Assembly (NCBI RefSeq): GCF_003725335.1
Contig: NZ_QIBY01000009.1
Location: 1 to 64,000, forward strand
DNA: 64,000 nt
Source: Parvibacter caecicola
Lineage (GTDB): Bacteria > Actinomycetota > Coriobacteriia > Coriobacteriales > Eggerthellaceae
Reading direction: 5' to 3'
A program made the position numbers and the translations under genes. This document shows positions 42,992 to 50,925 of the stretch, piece after piece (the first letter of the stretch is position 1; each line of letters opens with the position of its first letter). A model generated the notes under the pieces. That model ran no database searches. It was not told where the DNA came from and saw only the letters and a program-made list of their open reading frames with translations.

Positions 42992-43041
42992 CCCCGCAGG
43001 CGGGCGCCCGCCGATCCGAAGGCCGACGGGCTTGCAAGCTG

Positions 43042-43512
43042 CTATGCGGCGACCTGCTGGCCGCGCGGCTTGATGCGCGCCGTGTCGCCGTGGACGTAGT
43101 TATTGCGGTTCCACGAGTAGTCGCCGCCGTGATCGCACTTGGCGACGTACGGCAGGCCAGGGTACATGACCTCCCTCCTGTCGTTCGGCGCGTCGACCTC
43201 CACTGCGATGCGGTTGAACTCGGGCTGCCCGAAGCCGACGACCGGAAACGACTCCCACTTGCCGTAGACGCCATCGCAGAGCCACGCCTCGTCGCCGAGC
43301 CTCGCGTCCGAGGGGGACCTCCACCGAGTCGAGCACCCCGCCGAGCCGCAGCTCCTCGGGCATGGCCGCGTCTCGCGCCGACCGTGCAGGACGCACCAGA
43401 GCCGCTTCCCGTCCACGCCGATGCGACGTGCGAGCTCGGTCATCCCGATGCCCCTCTTCTGCCGTTTCGACTCTATGAGGAGGGCGGCTTTCTGACTATC
43501 CACCATGAGCAT
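43042..43512 (-). CDS. Helix-turn-helix protein, possibly frame-disturbed in the middle
   Basis: 156 residues. The N-terminus QKAALLIESKRQKRGIGMTELARRIGVDGKRLWCVLHGRRE is a Cro/XRE-type helix-turn-helix. After that, the expected RVDEFVKL-like helix seen in the short relative at 40830 is missing; the alternative frame reads AMPEELRLGGVLDSVEVPLG. This suggests a pair of compensating frameshifts. The C-terminal part (GKWESFPVVGFGQPEFNRIA, CDHGGDYSWNRNNYV) is unrecognised. Probably of phage or mobile origin. Confidence 0.5.
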   Translation of the reverse strand: MLMVDSQKAALLIESKRQKRGIGMTELARRIGVDGKRLWCVLHGRRETRPCPRSCGSAGCSTRWRSPSDARLGDEAWLCDGVYGKWESFPVVGFGQPEFNRIAVEVDAPNDRREVMYPGLPYVAKCDHGGDYSWNRNNYVHGDTARIKPRGQQVAA

Positions 43513-43527
43513 TGGACAAGGCGCTAG

Positions 43528-44904
43528 CTACGTGGTCAGGTTTCTTCTCGTCCATAGTCGGAGGTAAACGAAGCCGATGAGGGCGGGCAGCACCGGCGCC
43601 GCCGCTTGCGCCGCGTAGACCCCGATGAAGCCGAAGCCCAGAGGGACGGACAGGAGCCAGGCCAATCCAGCCCTCACGGCGAAGGCGTCGATGAGGGAGT
43701 TCGCAAGGGCCAGCTTCGGTGCGCCCGAGGCCAGGGCGAACGAATCGAGGGCGTACATCGCCGCGTAGAAGATGCCGTTCACGCTGCAGGTGATGCGAAG
43801 ATAGAGGACGGCCGCCTCGGTGAGTTCCCGGCTCGATTCCCCGAAGAAGGAGACGAGCCATTCCGCGCTCAGCTGTATGACGATCTGGATGCATACGGTG
43901 ACGGCAACAGCCATAAGACAGCCCGACCTGGCGAACGTGACCGCCCGCTTGGGCATCCTGGCCCCGATGCTCTGCGACACCGCGGCGGAGACGGCCTGCC
44001 CGATGCCCCAGCAGGGAAGTCCTGCGATGGTGCTTATCTTGAGGCCGACCCCGGAGGCGGCGGCGATGGTGGGGCCGTAGGAGTTGAGCCACGCGGTCAC
44101 GAAGACATAGGAGAGGTTGATGACGGCCTGCTGCACGGCCATGGGGGCGCCGACGCGGAGCACGTCCTGCCCGGCCGCCAGCGCCTTTTCCCGCTCCCTG
44201 ACATCGCGCATGGAGCGGAGCAGGCTGCGGGCGGAGCTATACCTGCGCCGCGCGAGCCAGAGGGCGAAGACCGCTCCCGCGCCCTGGGCGGCCACGGTCG
44301 CAACGGCGGCACCGACCACGCCGAGGCCGGCACCGGCGATGAGCACGAGGTCGAGGGCCACGTTCGCGACCGCGGAGAAGGCCATGATGGCGAGCGGGCC
44401 GACGGAATCCCCCTGCGCCCGCAGGAACGCGCACGCGGCGTTGAGCAGGAAAAGGCCGATCGCGCCCAGGGAAATCACTTCGAGATAGGCGGCCGTTTGG
44501 TCGAGCGAGGCCCCGGGGACGCCCATAAGCGAGAAGACAGGATGGGCGAGCGCCGTGCCTGCCAATGTTGTGGCCGCGGCTCCCAGCAGGGCGACTCCAA
44601 GGGATGCGGTGAAGGCGCGCCGTTGTCCCGCCTCGTCGCGAGCGCCCACGCGGTTGCCCACCGCGACGGTGCAGCCCGCCATGAGCCCTATGGCTATCGC
44701 GTTAATGATGAAGACGATGGCGGAGGCGTTGCTGACCGCGACGAGCCCCGACTCGCCGACGACGTTGCCCACGACGCCCATATCGACGAACTGGTAGACG
44801 TATTGAAAGAGGTTCGCCGCGACGAGCGGGGCAGAGAACGCCGCCAGGCGCTTCGGTGCGCTCCCTTCCAAAAGGGACGGCGCATGTTCGGTGGTGTTTG
44901 ACAT
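43528..44904 (-). CDS. MATE-family efflux transporter
   Basis: 458 residues, twelve spans. ANLFQYVYQFVDMGVVGNVVG, GCTVAVGNRVGARDEAGQRRA and GIGQAVSAAVSQSIGARMPKRA are repeated MATE half signatures. ATG 44904 is preceded by GAAAGG; the longer upstream frame is not conserved-looking. It would export cationic or aromatic compounds with sodium or protons. Its leader contains a terminator-like hairpin (44936-44959). Confidence 0.9.
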   Translation of the reverse strand: MSNTTEHAPSLLEGSAPKRLAAFSAPLVAANLFQYVYQFVDMGVVGNVVGESGLVAVSNASAIVFIINAIAIGLMAGCTVAVGNRVGARDEAGQRRAFTASLGVALLGAAATTLAGTALAHPVFSLMGVPGASLDQTAAYLEVISLGAIGLFLLNAACAFLRAQGDSVGPLAIMAFSAVANVALDLVLIAGAGLGVVGAAVATVAAQGAGAVFALWLARRRYSSARSLLRSMRDVREREKALAAGQDVLRVGAPMAVQQAVINLSYVFVTAWLNSYGPTIAAASGVGLKISTIAGLPCWGIGQAVSAAVSQSIGARMPKRAVTFARSGCLMAVAVTVCIQIVIQLSAEWLVSFFGESSRELTEAAVLYLRITCSVNGIFYAAMYALDSFALASGAPKLALANSLIDAFAVRAGLAWLLSVPLGFGFIGVYAAQAAAPVLPALIGFVYLRLWTRRNLTT

Positions 44905-44935
44905 GGAAAGCCTTTCGATGGGGTGAAAACAAAGA

Positions 44936-44959
44936 GGGAACGGACGCATGCCCGTTCCC
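44936..44959 (-). promoter_or_regulatory. Terminator-like hairpin in the MATE leader
   Basis: On the minus strand, GGGAACGG and CCGTTCCC form a stem followed by CTCTTTGTTTT, 30 bases upstream of the MATE start. A second hairpin (GCAACCCG...CGGGTTGC) lies further upstream, near 44985-45010. The layout resembles an attenuator. The rest of the 44905-45252 gap shows no gene. Confidence 0.4.
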
Positions 44960-45229
44960 GTGCCCATCGTTCATCTGCGCAAGCCGAAGCAACCCGTGGC
45001 GGGTTGCGGGGGCTGACGATTTATCAGGCTTCGCTCCGGTCAGCGTCTCGTCTATATGCTTCCGGAGCCGTCCCAATGCAGAGCTTCATGGCTGTTCCTG
45101 TTGATGCGATTACTTGCACGCATGGATTATCCCACCGGGCGCAGGGGCTGGCAAGGAACGGTTGTGTAGTTTCCGATGAAGCCGCAACTTAGGGGCGATG
45201 CGGCGTACAGCTAGGCCGCTGCTCTCCTT

Positions 45230-45640
45230 GACTGTTTTTTGAGGAGAGGCCTCTAGGCTCCGATGAGCCCGATTATCTCCGCGATGTCCTCGGTGATCAT
45301 CTGCACTTTGGACTTCTCTATCTGGATGTTGTCGCCGGCCGGAGAGGAGAAGGCAGCGCCGGCGCGCTCGAAGAGGGCGCCGGCCGACAGCGCGTACTCC
45401 GACCCTGGTCCTGAGTAGAAGTCATCGGAAGGGTCAGGGGGCACCACCTCGTTGATCATGACGACTTTTACGGAGCTTGCGTCAACCTCGACGTCGTTCA
45501 CGAGGGCGCCACCCAAATCGAGGCGCGCCTCCAGCTCTTCCCGCACGTTCATACGCAGCCCCCCTCCTCGCGCCCGTCCATGGCGCAGAACAAACATGGC
45601 AATGTGCGGCAAGTATACCCCAGTGCCATATGTCAAGGCT
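45230..45640. repeat. Right copy of the inverted duplication (partner at 33588-33765)
   Basis: Reverse complement of the left copy at both ends, with an extra ~270 bases in the middle. The two copies bracket 11.5 kb of accessory genes. Confidence 0.72.
45253..45552 (-). CDS. 99-residue protein of unknown function
   Basis: Start ATG 45552 with GGAGGGGGG upstream. Acidic protein: MNVREELEARLDLGGALVND, then SSVKVVMINEVVPPDPSDDF and the C-terminus NIQIEKSKVQMITEDIAEII-GLIGA shared with the deleted copy at 33626. I recognise no family. Its exact duplication at both ends of the accessory zone suggests it moves or recombines with that zone. Confidence 0.6.
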   Translation of the reverse strand: MNVREELEARLDLGGALVNDVEVDASSVKVVMINEVVPPDPSDDFYSGPGSEYALSAGALFERAGAAFSSPAGDNIQIEKSKVQMITEDIAEIIGLIGA

Positions 45641-45644
45641 GCCC

Positions 45645-46016
45645 CTACGCGAACAGCACGGCGTAGCAGACGGTGCCGGCGAAGAATGCCAGCACTGCTG
45701 CGCCGATGCCCAGCAGTACGCGGATGTACTTGCGCATGGTGGCCTTGGCTCCTTCCACATCGCTGTAAATGGATGAAATCTGCTTCTCAGACTCGTTCAG
45801 CGCGCGAACGTCTCCCACGTCCAGCCCGTGCACCAACTCGTCGAGGCTGATGCCGAAGTAGTCGGCTAGCAGCACCAGCCGCTGGAAGTCGGGATAGGAC
45901 TGCCCCAGCTCCCACTTGGACACCGTTTGCCGCGACACCCCCAGCTCGAAGCCGAGCTCTTCCTGGGAAAGGCCCTGCTTCTTACGCAGGGCCATGAGCC
46001 GCTCGTTGAATTTCAT
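45645..46016 (-). CDS. XRE-family regulator with C-terminal membrane helix
   Basis: 123 residues. Helix-turn-helix: MKFNERLMALRKKQGLSQEELGFELGVSRQTVSKWELGQSYPDFQRLVLLADYFGISLDELVHG. A single membrane span near the end (IRVLLGIGAAVLAFFAGTVCYAVLF). This is a common small family in gut Firmicutes and Actinobacteria, probably a membrane-tethered regulator. Confidence 0.88.
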   Translation of the reverse strand: MKFNERLMALRKKQGLSQEELGFELGVSRQTVSKWELGQSYPDFQRLVLLADYFGISLDELVHGLDVGDVRALNESEKQISSIYSDVEGAKATMRKYIRVLLGIGAAVLAFFAGTVCYAVLFA

Positions 46017-46751
46017 GGCGCTTCCTTTCCTCGATGCCAGTATGAGCGCACTTAAATTCAAGCAGAAGGGGCGCCGTGCATCTACCAACCATGGTTGGAA
46101 ATCTGTCAACCCAAGCCGCCAAAACACGCGATTGGCTGCACATTTTGGCGGGTCGGTGGGGAAACGCCGGCAAACTGAGGGGAATGGTGGCCTAGGCTCC
46201 CGCTTCGGCTTCTTTTTTTCGGCGCCGCTTACGAGTGGCTGACCGCTTTCGCCGCGCAAAAAGGGCTGCCGCAGCCCACGCGGTTCTACGAAATAGCGCA
46301 GATGAGGCTGCTGGACACCGATCAGGCCAACTACCGCTGCCGCATTAGCGCCCCCGCCCCAACAAGGTGAGCACGGGCCGCGCCAGGGGTTGTTTCGCGA
46401 CGGATGGCCTTGGGCAAAACAGCTCTCTGCTCCATGCGTCCACCGCCTTGTTGGGCTTCCGTATGCCGGCATGTTTCGCACGGCTGACATTTCCCGAACT
46501 TGCCAGTAACTGCCCTGCGGTCCGCGCGACGGCGCGGCGGTGGAGGGCCATACTAGGGGGAAATGCTGCATCCGCTGCTCCGTTTTTGCTGGTGAGAGCC
46601 ATGAAGCACTGCTCCTGAGTCGCCGAAGGCCCAAATCTTGCCGGCGGTTGCCGCGGTTGTGGCGAAAACCAGGAGAAGCGAAACGGTGGTTTACAAGAAG
46701 TTAGCTTTAGGTTACTTTGTCGCCATACACGCTGAGAAGAAAGGTTCTGCC
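46017..46751. other. Intergenic region with an effector-domain remnant
   Basis: No complete gene. On the plus strand, about 46225-46373, one frame reads AAYEWLTAFAAQKGLPQPTR, FYEIAQMRLLDTDQANYRCR and ISAPAPTR before TGA, resembling the end of GyrI-like/AraC effector-binding proteins; no start or N-terminal half. The final ~60 bases are the leader of the iron-complex binding protein. Confidence 0.45.
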
Positions 46752-47741
46752 ATGAGAAACATGACTCGTCGAGGCGCCGTATCGCTGCTGGCGGTTGCGG
46801 CCTTGTCCATTCCCATTACCGGCTGTTCGTCGAACGGCGGCTCTGGCGGGCAGCAGTCCGAGGGCGAGGGGGGCGCCGCCAACGCGGGCGGCGAAACCGA
46901 GGCCGCGGCCACCACGCGCACGGTGACCACCGACAAGGGCGACGTGGAAATTCCCGTGAACCCCACCACCATTGTTTCCGACTACTATTTGGGCGAGCTG
47001 CTGGCGGTGAACGTGAAGCCGGTCATCGCTTCCCCCTACGCGCTGAACAACCCGTTTTTGGCTGGCATGTGCGACGGCATCGAGCCCATGAACGTCACCA
47101 GCGCCGAAACCTCGCTGGAAATGATCGCCGCCGCCCACCCCGACCTCATCATTACCATCACCGAGGCGGACGTGGACAAGTATTCCGCCATCGCCCCCAC
47201 GGTGTTCATCCAGGACGGCGCCCGCACCGACGAGGAACTGTTCCTCTACATTGCCGACCTGGTGGGCCGCAAGGAAGAGGCGCAGGCTTACGCCAACGAG
47301 TTCAACGACAACGTGGCCGCCGTGCGCGACGAGATGCGCACCATTGTGGGCGACCGCACCGTGTCCATCCTGGAGGTGTGGCCGCAGGAGATTTACACCA
47401 TGGGCAGCCATTTCGCTCGCGGCGGCTCCATCCTTTATGACATGTGGGGGCTGAAGGCGCCCGAGCCCATCCAGACCGCCATGGTGGACGGCGACGAGGC
47501 TTACGAGGTGATCTCGCTGGAGGCGATGCCGCAGTACGCCGGCGACTTCATCCTGCACGGCGTGCTGGACGGTACTGACAGTGCCTTCGTGGACGGCTCC
47601 ACCCTGTGGGCGAACCTGCCGGCGGTGAAGGAAGGCCGCGTGCTGCAGTACGAGCAGGTGGCGTTCATGCACCGCGACCCCATCACGCTGAAGAACCAGC
47701 TGCAGATCTTCATCGACTTCTTCCGCGCTCACGCCGAGTAA
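46752..47741 (+). CDS. Iron-complex (siderophore/heme type) binding lipoprotein
   Basis: 329 residues. Lipobox SIPITGCSSN, a Gly/Ser/Glu linker, then a TroA/FepB-type fold: VEIPVNPTTIVSDYYLGELLAVNVKPV, HPDLIITITEADVDKYSAIAPTVFI and the long helix plus C-terminal lobe (WANLPAVKEGRVLQYEQ). It would capture an iron complex outside the membrane. ATG 46752 chosen for the signal peptide. First gene of a four-gene importer operon. Confidence 0.9.
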   Translation: MRNMTRRGAVSLLAVAALSIPITGCSSNGGSGGQQSEGEGGAANAGGETEAAATTRTVTTDKGDVEIPVNPTTIVSDYYLGELLAVNVKPVIASPYALNNPFLAGMCDGIEPMNVTSAETSLEMIAAAHPDLIITITEADVDKYSAIAPTVFIQDGARTDEELFLYIADLVGRKEEAQAYANEFNDNVAAVRDEMRTIVGDRTVSILEVWPQEIYTMGSHFARGGSILYDMWGLKAPEPIQTAMVDGDEAYEVISLEAMPQYAGDFILHGVLDGTDSAFVDGSTLWANLPAVKEGRVLQYEQVAFMHRDPITLKNQLQIFIDFFRAHAE

Positions 47742-47750
47742 AAAGGCTCA

Positions 47751-48749
47751 ATGGGTAAGCGACTCACAACGTTCATGATTGCCGGGGCGGTGGCTGTTTT
47801 GGCCGCCGCCCTGGTTTCGCTGTTCTTCGGAAGCACCGACATCCGCCCCGACGTGGTGCTGCAGGGGCTGCTGAACCCCGACATGGCCGACCAGCAGCAG
47901 GTGGCCATCGCCGAGTTGCGGGCCCCACGCACGCTGGGCTGCATCCTGGTGGGCGCCGCCTTCGCTGTGGCCGGCGCAGTGATGCAGGGGGTGACCCGCA
48001 ACCCGCTGGCCGATTCGGGGCTTTTGGGTATTAACGCCGGCGCCGCCTTTGCGCTTTCGCTGTGCCTGGCGCTGGCGCCGGGCATGAACTTCGCCACCGT
48101 GGTGGTGTGCTCGTTCGTGGGCGCCACCTTCGCCATGCTGATGGTGTACGGCGCCGTCAGTTTCCGCCGCCGCAATGTGGACCCGGTGCTGGTGGTGCTG
48201 GCCGGCTGTGCGGTGGGGCTGTTCCTCACGGCGCTGGCGCAAGGGGTGGCCATCTACTTCAACATCGGTTACAGCCTCACCTTCTGGACCGCCGGCGGCG
48301 TGGCGGGCATCCGCCAGAACACGCTGCTGATGACCGCCCCCTTCATGGTGGCGGCGCTGGTGGCGGCGCTGGTGCTGAGCCGCCGCGTTACCCTGCTCGG
48401 CCTGGGCGACGATGCCGCCACCGGTCTGGGGGTGAAGGTGGGGCGAAGCCGGCGCTTGTGCCTTTTGGTGGTGCTGGTGCTGGCGGGCGCCGCTGTGGCG
48501 TTGGCCGGCCCCATCGCGTTCGTGGGCCTGATGGTGCCTCATGTGGTGCGCCGCTTCGTGGGCTTCGACTACCGCGCCGTCATCCCCGCTTCCATGGTGG
48601 GCGGCGCCTTCTTCATGCTGGTGGCGGATGTGCTATCCCGCACCATCAACGCCCCCAGCGAGACCCCCATCGGTCTCATCTTCGCCATCATCGGCGTGCC
48701 GTTCTTCATTTGGTGCGCCCGTAAGCAGGAGGGGGGCGAAGATGAGTAG
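47751..48749 (+). CDS. Iron-complex ABC transporter permease (FecCD family)
   Basis: 332 residues, about ten spans. RAPRTLGCILVGAAFAVAGAVMQGVTRNPLADSGLLGINAGAAFAL and LAGPIAFVGLMVPHVVRRFVGFDYRAVIP are family signatures. Overlaps the second permease gene by eight bases. Confidence 0.94.
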   Translation: MGKRLTTFMIAGAVAVLAAALVSLFFGSTDIRPDVVLQGLLNPDMADQQQVAIAELRAPRTLGCILVGAAFAVAGAVMQGVTRNPLADSGLLGINAGAAFALSLCLALAPGMNFATVVVCSFVGATFAMLMVYGAVSFRRRNVDPVLVVLAGCAVGLFLTALAQGVAIYFNIGYSLTFWTAGGVAGIRQNTLLMTAPFMVAALVAALVLSRRVTLLGLGDDAATGLGVKVGRSRRLCLLVVLVLAGAAVALAGPIAFVGLMVPHVVRRFVGFDYRAVIPASMVGGAFFMLVADVLSRTINAPSETPIGLIFAIIGVPFFIWCARKQEGGEDE

Positions 48750-49851
48750 CGCGGGGAAACAGCCGGTGGCCGTGGAATCGGCGGCTCGGGGCGGGGAAGC
48801 CGGGCAGGTAGCTGGGGCCCTCATGGGCGCAGGGCGCGCGACGACCCGCGAGGGCGGCGCGCGGACGGCCCGGGTTGCAGTGGTGTTCGTCGCGCTGGTG
48901 GCCTTGGGAGTTCTGGGGCTGTGGCTAGACATCAACGCCGGGTACCAGGCCTACTCGCTTCAAGACTTGTGGAATGTGGTGCAGGGCACTGCGGCCCCCG
49001 GCCTCATCTACACCCTGGTGCAGCTGCGGTTGCCGCGGGTGGTGTGCTCGCTTCTGGTGGGCATCGGGTTGGCGCTTTCCGGTTGCGTGCTGCAGGGCAT
49101 TTCCCGCAACGAGATGGCCGAGCCGGGCATTTTGGGCATCAACGCCGGCGCCGGCTTGCTGATTGCCCTGTTCATTTGGCTGGTGCCGGTAAGCGGCGTG
49201 TCCCTTACCGTGGTGCTTCCGCTGCTGGCATTCGTCGGATCGGTGGCGGTGGCGCTGCTGGATTGGCGGCTCGCCATCGTGCACGGCACTCCTTCGCCGC
49301 GGCGGCTTTTGCTGGTGGGCGTGGCTATGTCCACGGGGCTCGCCAGTGTCACTTCCATGGTGATGTTGCGGCTGCCCGATTCCGACTACGCCTTCGTGCA
49401 GAACTGGATTGCTGGCAACATATGGGGCGCCACTTGGGAAAACGCCATCATGCTGGCCGGAGTGCTGGCAGTGCTGCTGTTCGCTGTGCTGTATAAGGCA
49501 CGCACCCTGAACGTGTTGGCGCTGGGGCCGCTGCTGGCCACCGGCGTTGGCGTGAACGTGAAGCGGCAAACGCGGCTGCTGCTGGCCCTGGCGGTGGGCG
49601 CCTCCAGCGTGTGCTGCGCGGTGGGCGGCGGCCTCAGCTTTGTGGGCCTGGTGTGCCCCCACATGGCGCGGCGGCTGGTGGGCCCCAACTTCCGATGGCT
49701 GGTGCCGGCAACGGTGCTAGTGGGCGCCGACCTCATGCTGTTCGCTGACGTGATTTCCCGCACCTTGCTGCTGCCGGCGGAGATTCCGGTGGGCATTGTG
49801 GTGGCGGTAATCGGCGCGCCGTATTTCCTGTACTTGTTGGCGAAATCGTGA
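48742..49851 (+). CDS. Iron-complex ABC transporter permease (FecCD family)
   Basis: 369 residues from ATG 48742 behind AGGAGGGGGG. A ~45-residue Ala/Gly/Arg-rich N-terminal extension, then ten spans with RLPRVVCSLLVGIGLALSGCVLQGISRNEMAEPGILGINAGAGLLI and GGGLSFVGLVCPHMARRLVGPNFRWLVP. Partner of the first permease in a heterodimeric channel. Confidence 0.93.
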   Translation: MSSAGKQPVAVESAARGGEAGQVAGALMGAGRATTREGGARTARVAVVFVALVALGVLGLWLDINAGYQAYSLQDLWNVVQGTAAPGLIYTLVQLRLPRVVCSLLVGIGLALSGCVLQGISRNEMAEPGILGINAGAGLLIALFIWLVPVSGVSLTVVLPLLAFVGSVAVALLDWRLAIVHGTPSPRRLLLVGVAMSTGLASVTSMVMLRLPDSDYAFVQNWIAGNIWGATWENAIMLAGVLAVLLFAVLYKARTLNVLALGPLLATGVGVNVKRQTRLLLALAVGASSVCCAVGGGLSFVGLVCPHMARRLVGPNFRWLVPATVLVGADLMLFADVISRTLLLPAEIPVGIVVAVIGAPYFLYLLAKS

Positions 49852-49862
49852 TGGAGGGCCCG

Positions 49863-50753
49863 ATGGTGACGGATCAAATAAGGGGGCCGAAAACGGCCGA
49901 GATGGGCGAGGGTTCTGATGCCGGAGCCGTGCTCTGCGAGGCTTGCGGGCCCCGCTGTGCCGAGTTTGGCGAGGCAGCGCTGCGAGGGGAGGGCGTGTCG
50001 GTGGCCTATGGCCCGAAGGTGATTATCCCGCCTTTGGACGTGGCCTTCCCCAAAGAGAAGATAACCGCCATCATCGGCCCCAACGGCTGCGGCAAGTCCA
50101 CGCTGCTGAAGGCGCTGGCCCGCACTCAGCCGATGCGCGCCGGCCAGGCGTTTCTGTTCGACCAGCCCATGGCGCCCATGAAGGACACCGAAGTGGCCCG
50201 CCAGATGGCCTTCCTTCCCCAATCGCCCCAGGCGCCGGGCGGCCTTACGGTGGAGGAGCTGGTGTCCTATGGTCGCTACCCCCACCAAAAAGGGTTCGGG
50301 CGCCTCACCGACCAGGACAAGCAAACGGTGGCGTGGGCACTGGAGGTCACCCACATGGAGCAATTCTCCAAACGCCCCATCAGCGCCCTGTCGGGCGGCC
50401 AGCGGCAACGGGCCTGGATTGCCCTGGCGCTGGCGCAGGACACCCCGCTCATTTTGCTGGACGAGCCCACCACTTATCTTGATATGGCCCATCAGCTGGA
50501 AATTCTGGAACTGCTGCAAACCCTCAACCGCCAGCAGGGGAAAACCATCGTGCTGGTGATTCACGAGCTGAACCTGGCCGCTCGCTGCGCCCACTGGATG
50601 GTGGCCATGAAGGACGGCACCGTACGGGCCGCCGGCACCCCCGAGGCCATCATGAACGCCGACATGATGCGGGAAGTGTTCAACCTGGAGTCGCTGATTG
50701 CCCCCGACCCCTGGACCGGCCGCCCCGAACTCGTGAGCTATCGCCTGCAGTGA
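49863..50753 (+). CDS. Iron-complex ABC transporter ATPase (FepC/FhuC family)
   Basis: 296 residues; ATG 49863 has GGAGGG four bases upstream, ATG 49851 is an alternative. A ~40-residue N-terminal extension with three cysteines (VLCEACGPRCAEFG) precedes the ATPase: Walker [43 protein letters not shown], signature LSGGQRQRAWIALALAQ, Walker B LILLDEPTTYLDMAHQLEIL, switch His VIHELNLAARC. The YGRYPHQ and TTYLD blocks are typical of siderophore ATPases. Confidence 0.93.
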   Translation: MVTDQIRGPKTAEMGEGSDAGAVLCEACGPRCAEFGEAALRGEGVSVAYGPKVIIPPLDVAFPKEKITAIIGPNGCGKSTLLKALARTQPMRAGQAFLFDQPMAPMKDTEVARQMAFLPQSPQAPGGLTVEELVSYGRYPHQKGFGRLTDQDKQTVAWALEVTHMEQFSKRPISALSGGQRQRAWIALALAQDTPLILLDEPTTYLDMAHQLEILELLQTLNRQQGKTIVLVIHELNLAARCAHWMVAMKDGTVRAAGTPEAIMNADMMREVFNLESLIAPDPWTGRPELVSYRLQ

Positions 50754-50820
50754 GGCAAAGGGCCCCGGTTCTCGCGTCTCACGCGTTGATGACAAATTCC
50801 CTGGTGAAAGCCTCCTGCCC

Positions 50821-50839
50821 TAAGGTAAGGCAAACTTAA
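50821..50839. promoter_or_regulatory. DtxR/IdeR-like iron box upstream of the dlt-like operon
   Basis: TAAGGTAAGGCAAACTTAA matches the classical actinobacterial DtxR consensus TTAGGTTAGGCTAACCTAA at 15 of 19 positions, including the central GGC. It lies ~85 bases upstream of the GTG start of the adenylating enzyme and downstream of the iron-importer operon. Suggests iron-dependent control. Confidence 0.55.
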
Positions 50840-50925
50840 GGTAAAAAGGTAACCGTTTTTGATAGCATGGTTGCTTATGCAACGTGGAAAGCAATTCCGT
50901 ATACCTGACTGACGGGGGAGAACGC

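Noticed and set aside
46690..46751. Iron box upstream of the iron-complex importer
   Set aside because: Only a half-site (TTAGGTTA) is visible, with about 10 of 19 consensus positions matched; too weak to annotate.
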